Origin: Pseudomonas sp. BCA17
Lineage (GTDB): Bacteria; Pseudomonadota; Gammaproteobacteria; Pseudomonadales; Pseudomonadaceae
Direction of reading: 5' to 3'
Length of the DNA stretch: 64,000 nucleotides
Assembly (NCBI RefSeq): GCF_004519405.1
Contig: NZ_SGWI01000007.1
Coordinates: 248,001 to 312,000 of the forward strand
In this document: piece after piece, positions 53,854-63,175 of the stretch
Numbering within the stretch: the first letter of the stretch is position 1
Layout of the letters: the number at the start of each line of letters is the position of its first letter
Position numbers and translations under genes: made by a program
Notes under the pieces: generated by a model
The model's input: only the letters and a program-made list of their open reading frames with translations
Databases searched by the model: none
Told to the model about the DNA's origin: nothing

Positions 53854-55761
53854 TCATAGCCTGAATTTGCCGATCAGTGTCTGCAGATCCAGGCTGAGCC
53901 GCGTCAACTGAACACTGGCGGCCGCCGTTTCTTCGCTGGCGGCTGCCGTCTGTTCCGATACGTCCCGCACCTTCAACACGCTGCGATTGATCTCCTCGGC
54001 CACCGCGCTTTGCTGCTCGGCGGCGGCGGCAATCTGCGGATTCATTTCCTGAATGATCGATACCGTGCGCGCAATGGCCGCCAGCGCATCACCGGCATCG
54101 CGGGTCAGGCCGACGCTGGCGTCGGTCAGGTTTCGGCTGCTGTCCAGGATATCCGCCACCTGCTCGGTGCCTTTGTTCACGTCAAGGATCAGCCCTTCGA
54201 TTTCTTCCGCCGATTCCTGTGTGCGTTGCGCCAGGGTGCGTACCTCATCGGCGACCACGGCAAACCCTTCACCGGCACTCCCGGCGCGCGCCGCTTCGAT
54301 GGCGGCGTTCAGCGCCAGCAGGTTGGTTTGCTGGGACACGGACTTGATCACGTCCAGCACACTGCCGATCTTCTGGCTCTCCTGTTGCAGTGCGAGCATG
54401 GCGCGGCTGGACAGTGCCATTTCATTGGCCAGGTGACCAATCTGCTGCACCGCCTGCGTGACCACCTGTTCACCGGCGTTGGCCTGTTGGTCTGCTTCAT
54501 GGGCGGCGGCCGACGCCCGTTCGGCATGTCGCGCGACCTCCTGGGCGGTGGCGAGCATTTCGTTCATGGCCGTGGCTACCTGGTCGGTTTCGTCTTTCTG
54601 GTGGTTGACTCCCGTACGGGTCTGCAAGGTGACGGTGGATAATTGTGCGGCGGCGCTGGCGATCTGCCGCGCGCTGTCACCGATGCTGCTGATCAGGCTG
54701 CGCAGGTTGCGCGTCATCTGCCCGATGCTCCGTTGCAATTGGCCCAGTTCATCGCGTCGCGCCACCTGGATGTCGTGGCTCAGGTCGCCGTCGGCGACAC
54801 GATGGGCAGCGTTGAGGATTTCACGCAGCGGTACGGCAATCTGCCGGGCAATCCACCACGCGGCCAGCGTGCCCAATAGCAAGGCGGACACGGTGACGCT
54901 GATCAGCAGTAGACGCGTGTGGCTCGTTTCGTGATCACCCTGGGTGTTCTGGCTTTCAATCAGCAGGAGGTTTTGCTCGCGCAGCTCATTGAGTTGTTGT
55001 TCAAAGCGGTTTTGCACGGCCTCAGTGTTGAGCTGGGCGTCCTTGAGCTTGGTGAGTTGCTCGCGATAGTTGGCCAGCTCGGTTTTGAGCGGCGCCGAGT
55101 CGACAGGCAGTGTGGCGACTGCGGCCTGTGCGACTTCCAGCGCGTCGAGAGTCCTGGCGATGGCCTCGGCGTAAGCTTGCAGCGATTGTGCGGCCCATGC
55201 GGGGCTCTGGACGCGATCCTCGGCCTGCTCCAGGGCTTGGCGCAGTTGTTCGATGGTCTCGAGCGCGTTCCCGTCTTGTTGATCGGGTAATTCGCTGGCG
55301 AGTTGCGCGAGCGTCTCGCTGGCTTGCAGCGCCGTCCTTTTGAGCGAAGGGCGAATACTCTCGCGTTGCTCGATCAAGGGTGGCAGTTGCGCCAGTGCCG
55401 CCTTGAAACCAGCGACCAATCGCGTCGCGTCCTGCAAGCGCTGCAGGTCGACAGGGTCTTTCAAACGGTTTGAAAGGTTGCCCAGATGCCCATCGATCCG
55501 TTCAATCTTCATGGCCATCTTGCCCAGGCTGTCGGCGTCCGTAAGGGTGCGGTACACGATGCGGTCAGCGCGCATGGATTCTGTCTCGACGGCCAATTGC
55601 CCCAGGACCGTCAGGCTGCTGGATCGGTACAGGGCGGTATTCAAGGCTTGCCAGCCGGTAACGGCGATCAGGAAGCTGAGGACCAGCACTTGGCCGAATC
55701 CCAGGATGAGCTTGATGCGGACGCTGGCATTGACCAGCAAGTGGGTCAGCCGAGAAAACAT
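53854..55761 (-). CDS. Methyl-accepting chemotaxis protein, tandem copy 1
   Basis: The product is a 635-residue transmembrane chemoreceptor. TM1 lies at about 17-37 and a mainly helical periplasmic ligand domain at about 40-282, of the size seen in helical-bimodular (HBM) receptors. TM2 (283-304), HAMP and a 40H-class signalling domain follow. The hairpin tip reads EGFAVVADEVRTLAQRTQES. It ends at FRL with no CheR-docking pentapeptide. GGAGG is 6 bases before the ATG. It converges on the ABC transporter genes with a 3-base gap and sits beside a second, similar receptor. HBM receptors in Pseudomonas often sense organic acids; the ligand here is unknown. Confidence 0.93.
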   Translation of the reverse strand: MFSRLTHLLVNASVRIKLILGFGQVLVLSFLIAVTGWQALNTALYRSSSLTVLGQLAVETESMRADRIVYRTLTDADSLGKMAMKIERIDGHLGNLSNRLKDPVDLQRLQDATRLVAGFKAALAQLPPLIEQRESIRPSLKRTALQASETLAQLASELPDQQDGNALETIEQLRQALEQAEDRVQSPAWAAQSLQAYAEAIARTLDALEVAQAAVATLPVDSAPLKTELANYREQLTKLKDAQLNTEAVQNRFEQQLNELREQNLLLIESQNTQGDHETSHTRLLLISVTVSALLLGTLAAWWIARQIAVPLREILNAAHRVADGDLSHDIQVARRDELGQLQRSIGQMTRNLRSLISSIGDSARQIASAAAQLSTVTLQTRTGVNHQKDETDQVATAMNEMLATAQEVARHAERASAAAHEADQQANAGEQVVTQAVQQIGHLANEMALSSRAMLALQQESQKIGSVLDVIKSVSQQTNLLALNAAIEAARAGSAGEGFAVVADEVRTLAQRTQESAEEIEGLILDVNKGTEQVADILDSSRNLTDASVGLTRDAGDALAAIARTVSIIQEMNPQIAAAAEQQSAVAEEINRSVLKVRDVSEQTAAASEETAAASVQLTRLSLDLQTLIGKFRL

Positions 55762-55889
55762 GGTGAACCTCCAATCAGAAAAAGCGTTCCGTTAAGACGC
55801 TAAAACGATTCGAGGTGATGGCGGGCTGATAACTGCGTAGGAAGTTTCATAAATTGCGGCGGCCTTGATGGACCGCCGCGATGAAACGG

Positions 55890-57806
55890 TCAGACGCGGA
55901 AGCGCCCGACCAAGGTCTGCAAATAGATCCCCAGCCGCGCCAGTTCTGCGCTGGATGCGGCGGTTTCTTCGCTGGCCGACGAAGTCTGCTCGGACACGTC
56001 GCGCACATTCAACACGCTGCGGTTGATCTCTTCGGCAACGGCGCTCTGCTGCTCGGCGGCGGTGGCGATCTGCGAGTTCATCGCCTGGATGGCCGAGACT
56101 GTGCGGGTGATGCTGGCCAACGCACTGCCGGCGCGACGGGTCAGGTCGACGCTGCTGTCGGTCAGGCCACGGCTGTTGTCCAGGATGGTGGCCACATGCT
56201 GGGTGCCACTTTGCAAGCCGACGATCAACTCCTCGATCTCTTCGGTGGACTTCTGGGTACGTTGGGCCAGGCTGCGTACTTCATCGGCCACCACTGCGAA
56301 ACCGCGTCCGGCTTCACCGGCGCGTGCCGCTTCAATCGCCGCGTTCAGCGCCAACAGGTTGGTTTGCTGGGCCACCGACTTGATCACATCGAGTACGCTG
56401 CCGATCTTGTCGCTTTCGCGTTTCAGATCGCCCATGGCGACTGTGGAATTGCCGACTTCGGTGGCCAGGCGCTCGATCTGGTTGATGGCTTCATTGACTA
56501 CTTTGTCGCCTTCGCGGGCCTGTTGGTCAGCGGCCACGGCGGCTTCGGACGCTTCCTCGGCGTTGCGCGCCACTTCCTGCACGGTGGCAGCCATTTCGTT
56601 CATGGCGGTGGCCACCTGGTCGGTTTCGACCTTCTGGCTATTGACCCCGGCGCTGGTTTGTTCGGTCACGGCCGACAGTTGTTCGGCGGCGCTGGCGATC
56701 TGGGTGACGCCGTCGCTGATGCCGCCGATCAGTTCGCGCAGGCCCACGGTCATGCTTTGCATGGCGCGTTGCAACTGGCCCAGTTCGTCCTGGCGCATCG
56801 AGTCCAGGTTGTGGCTCAGGTCGCCAGAGGCCACGCGCTCTGCGACTTTGAGTGTCTGGTTCAATGGGATGACGATTTGGCGGGTAATGGCCAGGGCAGC
56901 GAATATGCCGAAAATCAGCGCCAGCACGGTGGCCAGCAGCAACAGCTGTTTGGCGCGCACCACGTCGGCATCACGCACCGCCGTTTGCGAGGTGGTGAGT
57001 TTTTCGCTATGGCCCAACAGGATATCGCCTTGGGCCTTCATGGTTGCCATGGCGGCCGCGCTGGCGACTTGAGCGTCGCGATACTGGCTGACGGCAGCGC
57101 GATAGGCTTGCAGCGACACGCCGGCTTCTTGCAGGTTGGCCTGGTAAGGCGCTGGTAGCTGGCCTTGCAGGTCGCTGATTTTTTTCAGGGCGTTGTCGAT
57201 GGCATCCAGGGCAGGTTGTTCGGCCTCCGTCTTGCCGCTGTAGGTGTAGCCGCGAACCTGGAAGCGCGATTGCTGGATCAGTTTGCTCAACTCCACCACG
57301 CTATTGAACTGGGTGACGCTGTCACCTTGCAGCAGGGCTTTTTCGATTTCATTGATCTTGACCACCGCATTGTCGGCGGTGTCACCCAATTGGCTGCGGG
57401 CGCCTTCACGCTTGAGGCCGGCCTGGACCATGGTGGCGAAGGCGTTTTTGTATTGGTTCAGGGCCTCCAGTTGTTGCTCGACCAGCGCCTTGTCGCTGGG
57501 CTGTTCGATCAGGCCCTGGGCGGTTTTCAGGCCACTGTCCAACTGCGTGAGCAGGCCATTGACCGCATCCGTGCCTTGTTCGCCGCGACGCATTTCGAAG
57601 TCCAGGCGTGCCAACCGCAGGTCTTTGGTCAGGCTGTTCAGGCTGGAAATAAACCCCAGTTTGTCGCCACGGCTGGTCACGTCGCTCAAGCCGGTCCAGC
57701 CGGTGAAGGTGATCAACAGCGTCAGAATCAACACCAAGCCAAAGCCTACGCTCAGCTTGCGATTGACGCTCACATTCCCCAGTTTTTCGGCTAACCAACG
57801 ATACAT
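55890..57806 (-). CDS. Methyl-accepting chemotaxis protein, tandem copy 2
   Basis: The product is a 638-residue chemoreceptor. TM1 lies at about 18-38. The periplasmic domain includes KDLRLARLDFEMRRGEQG, a segment like the arginine-bearing helix of HBM-type receptors such as McpS. TM2 is near 280-302, followed by HAMP and the signalling domain with GRGFAVVADEVRSLAQRT. AGGAGA lies 7 bases before the ATG (MYRWLAEKLG); a 13-codon extension is less likely. Its signalling half is very close to that of copy 1, while the ligand domains differ, which suggests duplication followed by sensory divergence. Confidence 0.94.
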   Translation of the reverse strand: MYRWLAEKLGNVSVNRKLSVGFGLVLILTLLITFTGWTGLSDVTSRGDKLGFISSLNSLTKDLRLARLDFEMRRGEQGTDAVNGLLTQLDSGLKTAQGLIEQPSDKALVEQQLEALNQYKNAFATMVQAGLKREGARSQLGDTADNAVVKINEIEKALLQGDSVTQFNSVVELSKLIQQSRFQVRGYTYSGKTEAEQPALDAIDNALKKISDLQGQLPAPYQANLQEAGVSLQAYRAAVSQYRDAQVASAAAMATMKAQGDILLGHSEKLTTSQTAVRDADVVRAKQLLLLATVLALIFGIFAALAITRQIVIPLNQTLKVAERVASGDLSHNLDSMRQDELGQLQRAMQSMTVGLRELIGGISDGVTQIASAAEQLSAVTEQTSAGVNSQKVETDQVATAMNEMAATVQEVARNAEEASEAAVAADQQAREGDKVVNEAINQIERLATEVGNSTVAMGDLKRESDKIGSVLDVIKSVAQQTNLLALNAAIEAARAGEAGRGFAVVADEVRSLAQRTQKSTEEIEELIVGLQSGTQHVATILDNSRGLTDSSVDLTRRAGSALASITRTVSAIQAMNSQIATAAEQQSAVAEEINRSVLNVRDVSEQTSSASEETAASSAELARLGIYLQTLVGRFRV

Positions 57807-57893
57807 GCTGCGTTCTCCTTTGGAACAAGGCTTGGACTTATTCAAAGGCTATCGGCTGGCAGGGAGATATCTGTAGGAAAGGCTGAAGTTGTC

Positions 57894-57953
57894 GTGAGCG
57901 AGCTGGCCCTGACGGGCTGGCCAGGACCTGCCCCGCGCAGGGCTGGCGCTCAC
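57894..57953 (-). terminator. Large hairpin after rsmE
   Basis: Long arms GTGAGCGAGCTGGCCCTG and CAGGGCTGGCGCTCAC enclose a GC-rich loop downstream of rsmE on the minus strand. There is no strong T-run, so it is a stabilising or factor-dependent end. It separates rsmE from the MCP gene. Confidence 0.5.
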
Positions 57954-57973
57954 TGCAACATGCCGGTTCGTCG

Positions 57974-58681
57974 CTAGAAGAGACGGGCGAGCAGGGCGGT
58001 GACGGCAGTTTCCACGCGCAGGATGCGTGCGCCGAGTTGCACCGGTTGCAAGCCGGCCTTGGTCAGCAGGTCCACTTCGTAGGGAATCCAGCCGCCCTCG
58101 GGGCCAATGGCTAGCGTCACCGGCTCATCCAGCCCGCGTGGGCAGGCCGGGTAATCACCGGGGTGGCCGATCAGGCCCAGGGTGCCTGCGGTCATGGCCG
58201 GTAAACGGTCTTCAACGAACGGCTTGAAGCGCTTTTCGATAATGATCTCCGGCAGCACCGTATCCCGCGCCTGTTCCAGGCCCAGGATCAGCTGCTCACG
58301 GATCGCTTCAGGCTCCAGGAACGGTGTTTGCCAGAAGCTCTTCTCCACCCGGTAGCTGTTGACCAGCACCACCTTGGGCACGCCCATGGACGCTACGGTT
58401 TGCAGCACCCTACGCAACATTTTCGGGCGTGGCAGTGCCAGCAACAGGGTCAGGGGCAGTTTGGCCGGCGGTGGTTGATCGAAGCTGACTTGCAGCTCGG
58501 CCTCGCACGTTTCCAGGCGCACTAGTTGGGCGTTGCCCATCAGGCCGCCAAGGCTGCCCACTCGAAGGCTGTCGCCCACTGCAGCGCGGTGGACTTCCTG
58601 CATGTGCACCAGGCGTCGATCACGCAGAATGACCCGGTCGGCCGCGATAAAGTCGGCCTCCTCCAGCAGCAGCAGGTTCAC
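57974..58681 (-). CDS. rsmE: 16S rRNA (uracil(1498)-N3)-methyltransferase
   Basis: RsmE methylates U1498 of 16S rRNA using S-adenosylmethionine. The product is 235 residues with an N-terminal PUA-like domain (RDRRLVHMQEVHRAAVGDSL) and a C-terminal SPOUT domain with LAIGPEGGWIPYE and LGARILRVETAVTAL. The start is GTG (NLLLLEEADF), overlapping the tatC stop as GTGA, so it is translationally coupled to the Tat genes. Confidence 0.96.
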   Translation of the reverse strand: MNLLLLEEADFIAADRVILRDRRLVHMQEVHRAAVGDSLRVGSLGGLMGNAQLVRLETCEAELQVSFDQPPPAKLPLTLLLALPRPKMLRRVLQTVASMGVPKVVLVNSYRVEKSFWQTPFLEPEAIREQLILGLEQARDTVLPEIIIEKRFKPFVEDRLPAMTAGTLGLIGHPGDYPACPRGLDEPVTLAIGPEGGWIPYEVDLLTKAGLQPVQLGARILRVETAVTALLARLF

Positions 58682-59469
58682 GGCTGGGTCGCTGGCGGCT
58701 GGTCGTTGTCAACGGGCGGGTCATCCGGCTGGTCGCTGCGCTTGGTGATCAGGCTGCCGAACAGGATACCGATCTCGAACAGCATCCACATGGGCACGGC
58801 CAGCAACGTCTGGGAGAAGATGTCCGGCGGCGTGAGAATCATGCCGACCACGAAGCAGCCGATGATCACGTACGGGCGGATCTTTTTCAGGTATTTGACG
58901 TCGACCACGCCGATCCACACCAGCAGCACCACGGCCACCGGAATTTCGAAGGCCACGCCGAAGGCGAAGAACAACGTCATCACGAAATCGAGGTAGCTGG
59001 TGATGTCGGTCATCATCTCCACGCCGGCCGGAGTGGCTGCGGCGAAGAATTTGAAGATCAGCGGGAACACCAGGAAATAGGCGAACGCCATGCCGGTGTA
59101 GAACAGCAGGATGCTCGACACCAGCAGCGGCACCGCGATGCGCTTCTCATGCTTGTACAGGCCCGGTGCGATAAAGCCCCAGATCTGATGCAGGATCACC
59201 GGGATCGCCAGGAACAGCGACACCATCATGGTCAGCTTCAGCGGCGTGAGGAACGGCGACGACACATCGGTGGCGATCATCGTTGCACCGGCCGGCAGGT
59301 ACTGGCGCAGAGGCGTCGAGACAAACGTGTAGATTTGCTGGGTAAAGGCGAACAACCCGGCAAAGATGATGAAGATGGCCGCTACGCAACGCAGCAGGCG
59401 GGTACGCAACTCGGTGAGGTGCGAGACCAGCGGCATGTGCTGGTCGTTTTCCGGTTTATCAGCGCTCAT
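58678..59469 (-). CDS. tatC: Twin-arginine translocase subunit TatC
   Basis: TatC is the core receptor of the Tat pathway for folded proteins. The product is 263 residues with six transmembrane helices. The N-terminal motif HLTELRTRLLRC and the conserved FAYFLVFP and FGVAFEIPV segments are present. It is coupled to tatB (4-base overlap) upstream and rsmE downstream. Confidence 0.97.
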   Translation of the reverse strand: MSADKPENDQHMPLVSHLTELRTRLLRCVAAIFIIFAGLFAFTQQIYTFVSTPLRQYLPAGATMIATDVSSPFLTPLKLTMMVSLFLAIPVILHQIWGFIAPGLYKHEKRIAVPLLVSSILLFYTGMAFAYFLVFPLIFKFFAAATPAGVEMMTDITSYLDFVMTLFFAFGVAFEIPVAVVLLVWIGVVDVKYLKKIRPYVIIGCFVVGMILTPPDIFSQTLLAVPMWMLFEIGILFGSLITKRSDQPDDPPVDNDQPPATQP

Positions 59470-59867
59470 GGGGCTCGCGGCGGCAATGTAGGGTCATGGG
59501 GCGCGGGCGACGCAACGGGCGTCGGCGCAGGCTCGGTGGGCGCAGCGGGCGTGGTTTCTGCAACGGGGGCCGGTGCAATGCTGTGTTCGGCCACAGGCTC
59601 GACCGGCTTGGCCGGCTCCTGTACCGGCGACAGAATCTTCCGGGCTTCCTGTTCCAACGACATTATGTGTTCGTTGTGCAGTTGGCGGCGGATCTCATCG
59701 GCACCGATTTCCCGTTCAACTTCCTGTTTGATGGCATTGAAACTGCGTTTCAGGCGCCCGATCCACAGGCCGGCCGTGCGCGCGGCACCGGGCAGGCGTT
59801 CCGGCCCCAACACCAGCAAGGCCACGAGGCCGACGAGTAACAGTTCAGAGAAGCTGATACCAAACAT
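59466..59867 (-). CDS. tatB: Twin-arginine translocase subunit TatB
   Basis: The product is 133 residues. One N-terminal helix (MFGISFSELLLVGLVALLVL) is followed by the GPERLPGAAR hinge, an amphipathic helix and a long Pro/Ala-rich C-terminal tail. It sits 10 bases after tatA. With TatC it forms the signal-peptide receptor. Confidence 0.96.
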   Translation of the reverse strand: MFGISFSELLLVGLVALLVLGPERLPGAARTAGLWIGRLKRSFNAIKQEVEREIGADEIRRQLHNEHIMSLEQEARKILSPVQEPAKPVEPVAEHSIAPAPVAETTPAAPTEPAPTPVASPAPHDPTLPPRAP

Positions 59868-59877
59868 TAGTCAGTGC

Positions 59878-60156
59878 TCACGAGTCTTTGCGGGTCGGCT
59901 CTTCGACTTTTTCAGCCTGCACGTCGAAGGTCCGACGCTCGGTGATCGGCTGGGTGGCCTGCGGGTGTACCGGTTGGGCCGGCGGCACCGGATTGACGAC
60001 CGGGTCGGCTGGTTTTTCGTCGTCGTTCATGGCTTTGCGAAAGCCCTTGATCGACTCGCCCACGTCGGTCCCCAGGTTCTTGAGTTTCTTGGTGCCGAAT
60101 ACCAGTACCACCACCACCAGAATGACGATCCAGTGTTTCCAGTCAAAAATGCCCAT
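59878..60156 (-). CDS. tatA: Twin-arginine translocase subunit TatA
   Basis: The product is 92 residues. The short N-terminal membrane helix (HWIVILVVVVLVF) is followed by FGTKKLKNLG, the hinge, and the amphipathic GESIKGFRKAMND helix. The Pro-rich tail is disordered. It is the pore-forming subunit. It follows hisE by 25 bases. Confidence 0.97.
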   Translation of the reverse strand: MGIFDWKHWIVILVVVVLVFGTKKLKNLGTDVGESIKGFRKAMNDDEKPADPVVNPVPPAQPVHPQATQPITERRTFDVQAEKVEEPTRKDS

Positions 60157-60181
60157 GCTGCAATTCCTCTGTAGAAGTTAT

Positions 60182-60514
60182 TCAGGCGGACGGGCGCGAG
60201 GCCTTTTCGACGTGCCCGGACAAGCCGAAGCGACGGTCCAGTTCGTCCAGTACGGCCTGTGGATGCTGCCCCAATTGGGCGAGCATGACCAGGCTATGGA
60301 ACCATAGGTCGGCGGTTTCGTAGATGACATCGCTGCAGTCGCCGCTGATTTGCGCGTCCTTGGCGGCGATGATGGTCTCGATGGATTCTTCGCCGAGTTT
60401 CTCCAGGATCTTGTTCAGGCCCTTGTGGTACAGGCTGGCGACGTAGGAGCTGTCGGCATCCGCGCCTTTGCGGTCTTCCAGCACCTGGGCCACACGGTTC
60501 AGGGTATCGCTCAT
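60182..60514 (-). CDS. hisE: Phosphoribosyl-ATP pyrophosphatase
   Basis: HisE hydrolyses PR-ATP to PR-AMP in histidine biosynthesis. The product is 110 residues, a MazG-like fold with the KLGEESIETIIAAKD metal-site helix and DVIYETADLWFHSLVML. Unlike enterobacteria, HisE and HisI are separate proteins here; they are two bases apart and in tandem. Confidence 0.96.
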   Translation of the reverse strand: MSDTLNRVAQVLEDRKGADADSSYVASLYHKGLNKILEKLGEESIETIIAAKDAQISGDCSDVIYETADLWFHSLVMLAQLGQHPQAVLDELDRRFGLSGHVEKASRPSA

Positions 60515-60516
60515 GT

Positions 60517-60909
60517 TCAGTGTCCTGCCGAGTAGATGGCGTGCGGGTCTTTGAGCACCGGCTCCACAACTTTCCATTCGCCGTTCTCGAACACGCGATA
60601 GAAGCAGCTGTGACGGCCGGTGTGGCAGGCGATGTCGCCGATCTGCTCGACCTTGAGGATCACCACGTCGGCGTCGCAGTCGATGCGCATCTCGTGCAGG
60701 GTCTGCACGTGCCCGGACTCTTCGCCCTTGCGCCACAGTTTGCCACGCGAGCGTGACCAGTAGATGGCGCGCTGCTCAGTGGCAGTGAGGCTCAGGGCCT
60801 CGCGGTTCATCCAGGCCATCATCAGTACGCGCCCGGTCTTGTAGTCCTGGGCAATGGCCGGCACCAGGCCGTCACTGTCCCACTTGATCTCGTCCAGCCA
60901 GTCTTTCAT
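60517..60909 (-). CDS. hisI: Phosphoribosyl-AMP cyclohydrolase
   Basis: HisI opens the ring of PR-AMP. The product is 130 residues. The conserved metal-site motif is RIDCDADVVILKVEQIG, and the catalytic cysteines are in IACHTGRHSCFY. The start MKDWLDEIKWDSDG is the conserved N-terminus. It lies between ubiB and hisE. Confidence 0.97.
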   Translation of the reverse strand: MKDWLDEIKWDSDGLVPAIAQDYKTGRVLMMAWMNREALSLTATEQRAIYWSRSRGKLWRKGEESGHVQTLHEMRIDCDADVVILKVEQIGDIACHTGRHSCFYRVFENGEWKVVEPVLKDPHAIYSAGH

Positions 60910-60950
60910 GTTCGGCTCCGGCAATTTGCGACAGTGTATAACCGGATTGG

Positions 60951-62555
60951 CTATCGACGCACGATCAGATAAACGCCCACGGCGACCATGATACCGGCCG
61001 GCCAGTGGCCCAGCTGGTTCAGCGGGCCACCAATGGCCAACATCACCCCGCCGACCAGGTGCGCGGCGCCCAGCAGGCGCAGGAACCAGTCGTCCTTGCG
61101 CTTCTGCCAGGGCGGCGCCGGGTCCTTGGCGTGGGGCTGGGACATGCGCTCGAGCAGGTCGCGAGTCATGTTGGCCAGGTGGGGCAGTTGCTCGAACTGG
61201 CTGTGCAGATTGCCGATCAGGGTCTTCGGGCTGACCCGCTCGCGCATCCAGCGTTCGAGGAACGGTTGTGCGGTGTTCCACAGGTCGAGGTCCGGGTACA
61301 GCTGGCGACCCAGGCCTTCGATGTTCAGCAAGGTTTTCTGCAGCAGCACCAACTGCGGCTGCACTTCCATATTGAAGCGCCGCGCGGTCTGGAACAGGCG
61401 CATCAGCACCTGGCCGAAGGAAATATCTTTTAACGGTTTTTCAAAGATCGGCTCGCAGACGGTGCGGATCGCCGCTTCGAATTCGTTGAGCTTGGTTTCC
61501 GCCGGCACCCAGCCCGAATCGATGTGCAACTGTGCCACGCGGCGGTAGTCGCGCTTGAAGAAGGCAAACAGGTTGCGTGCCAGATAATCCTGGTCTTCCG
61601 GAGTCAGGCTACCGACGATGCCGCAGTCGATCGCAATGTACTGCGGGCTCCACGGGTTCACGGTGCTGACGAAGATGTTGCCCGGGTGCATGTCGGCGTG
61701 AAAGAAGCTGTCGCGGAACACCTGGGTGAAGAAGATCTCCACGCCACGTTCGGCGAGCATCTTCATATCGGTACGCTGGTCAGCCAGGGTCGCGAGGTCG
61801 GTGACCTGCACGCCATAGATGCGCTCCATCACCAGCACTTTGGGGCGGCACCAGTCCCAATACACTTGCGGCACGTACAGCAGCGGCGAGCCTTCGAAGT
61901 TGCGCTTGAGCTGGCTGGCATTCGCCGCTTCGCGCAACAGGTCGAGTTCGTCGTAGATGGTTTTTTCGTAATCGGCGACCACGTCCACCGGGTGCAGCAG
62001 GCGTGCGTCGGCGGAGAAGCGTTCGGCGGCGCGGGCGAGGATGAACAGCCACGCCAGGTCCTGGCCGATGATCGGCTTGAGACCGGGGCGAATCACCTTC
62101 ACCACCACTTCTTCGCCGGTCTTGAGTTGTGCGGCGTGCACTTGCGCCACCGAGGCCGAAGCCAGCGGCTCGATGTCGAAGCGTCTGAACACCTCGCTGA
62201 TCTTTTTGCCGAGCTGTTCTTCGATCAGCTTGACCGATTGCTGGGAGTCGAACGGTGGCACGCGGTCCTGCAGGAGCATCAGTTCGTCGGCGATGTCTTC
62301 CGGCAGCAGGTCGCGGCGGGTGGAGAGGATCTGTCCGAACTTGATGAAGATCGGCCCCAGGTCCTGCAGTGCCAGGCGCAGGCGCGCGCCACGGCTCAGT
62401 TCCAGCTGCTTGCGCGGGAACCAGCGCCATGGCAGCACATAGCGTACCGCCAGAAGAAACCACGGCAGGGGCAGGGCGAACAGCAGGTCATCGAGGCGGT
62501 AGCGGATTACGACGCGCTGGATACGAAACAAACGGCGGACGGCGAGCAGCTTCAT
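60951..62555 (-). CDS. ubiB: Ubiquinone biosynthesis regulatory protein UbiB
   Basis: UbiB is an atypical ABC1/ADCK kinase-like protein of the ubiquinone pathway. The product is 534 residues. The KxGQ signature (FIKFGQILSTRRDLLP), VVVKVIRPG with the ATP-site lysine, FHADMHPGNIFVS and the AIDCGIVGSL metal motif are present. Two C-terminal membrane helices (about 500-530) anchor it. It overlaps ubiJ by 4 bases. Confidence 0.96.
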   Translation of the reverse strand: MKLLAVRRLFRIQRVVIRYRLDDLLFALPLPWFLLAVRYVLPWRWFPRKQLELSRGARLRLALQDLGPIFIKFGQILSTRRDLLPEDIADELMLLQDRVPPFDSQQSVKLIEEQLGKKISEVFRRFDIEPLASASVAQVHAAQLKTGEEVVVKVIRPGLKPIIGQDLAWLFILARAAERFSADARLLHPVDVVADYEKTIYDELDLLREAANASQLKRNFEGSPLLYVPQVYWDWCRPKVLVMERIYGVQVTDLATLADQRTDMKMLAERGVEIFFTQVFRDSFFHADMHPGNIFVSTVNPWSPQYIAIDCGIVGSLTPEDQDYLARNLFAFFKRDYRRVAQLHIDSGWVPAETKLNEFEAAIRTVCEPIFEKPLKDISFGQVLMRLFQTARRFNMEVQPQLVLLQKTLLNIEGLGRQLYPDLDLWNTAQPFLERWMRERVSPKTLIGNLHSQFEQLPHLANMTRDLLERMSQPHAKDPAPPWQKRKDDWFLRLLGAAHLVGGVMLAIGGPLNQLGHWPAGIMVAVGVYLIVRR

Positions 62556-63175
62556 GCGTTATCGCTTGGATCAAGGGAACGGCTCAGGCGCTCGAAGCGG
62601 GCCTCAAGGCGTTCCAGGTCGATTTTGGCCTTGTCGAGCTCACGAAAGCGCGCTTGCGCTTCCCGTTGTCCGACCAGAGTGCGCGATTCTTCGCTCAGGT
62701 ATTCGGCAAGGTTCTGGTTGAGGCTGGCGAACCCTTGCTGGTACCAGCGCGAGCGGCTGCGCAGGTGCCCGCTGATCAACTGGGTGGCGACGGGGCCGAT
62801 CCAGCGCGACAGCTCGTATTCCCAGTCCAGCTCCAGGTCTTGCAGCACGGCGGCCAAGTCCATCAGCACCGCGCTGTCGCCTTCCAGCTCCACTTCGGCG
62901 CTGTGCAGGATGGCGGTCTTGTTGCGGCTCAGGGCCAGGTGCAACAGGCTCGATGCCGGCGCACGCAGGGTGCAGTCAGCTTCGGCGGCCCAGTTGCCGG
63001 CGAGCATCAGGCCTTCATCGCTGGGCAGGATAAACAGCTGCAAGGCGGGGCTGCGGCAGTCGACGGCGATGATCTTGCCGTTGAGGTGAGCGAGCCGCGC
63101 CAGGGCAGTGCCGTCCAGGCGCAGCACACGGTTGATGCCGTGTTCCACGCTGGCGAGGAGACCTTTGAGCAGCAT
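62552..63175 (-). CDS. ubiJ: Ubiquinone biosynthesis accessory factor UbiJ
   Basis: UbiJ is an SCP2-domain lipid-binding protein that scaffolds the aerobic ubiquinone complex. The product is 207 residues, with an N-terminal SCP2 fold (VLRLDGTALARLAHLNGKII) and a C-terminal charged coiled coil (KAKIDLERLEARFERLSRSL). It overlaps ubiE by one base and ubiB by four. Confidence 0.94.
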   Translation of the reverse strand: MLLKGLLASVEHGINRVLRLDGTALARLAHLNGKIIAVDCRSPALQLFILPSDEGLMLAGNWAAEADCTLRAPASSLLHLALSRNKTAILHSAEVELEGDSAVLMDLAAVLQDLELDWEYELSRWIGPVATQLISGHLRSRSRWYQQGFASLNQNLAEYLSEESRTLVGQREAQARFRELDKAKIDLERLEARFERLSRSLDPSDNA

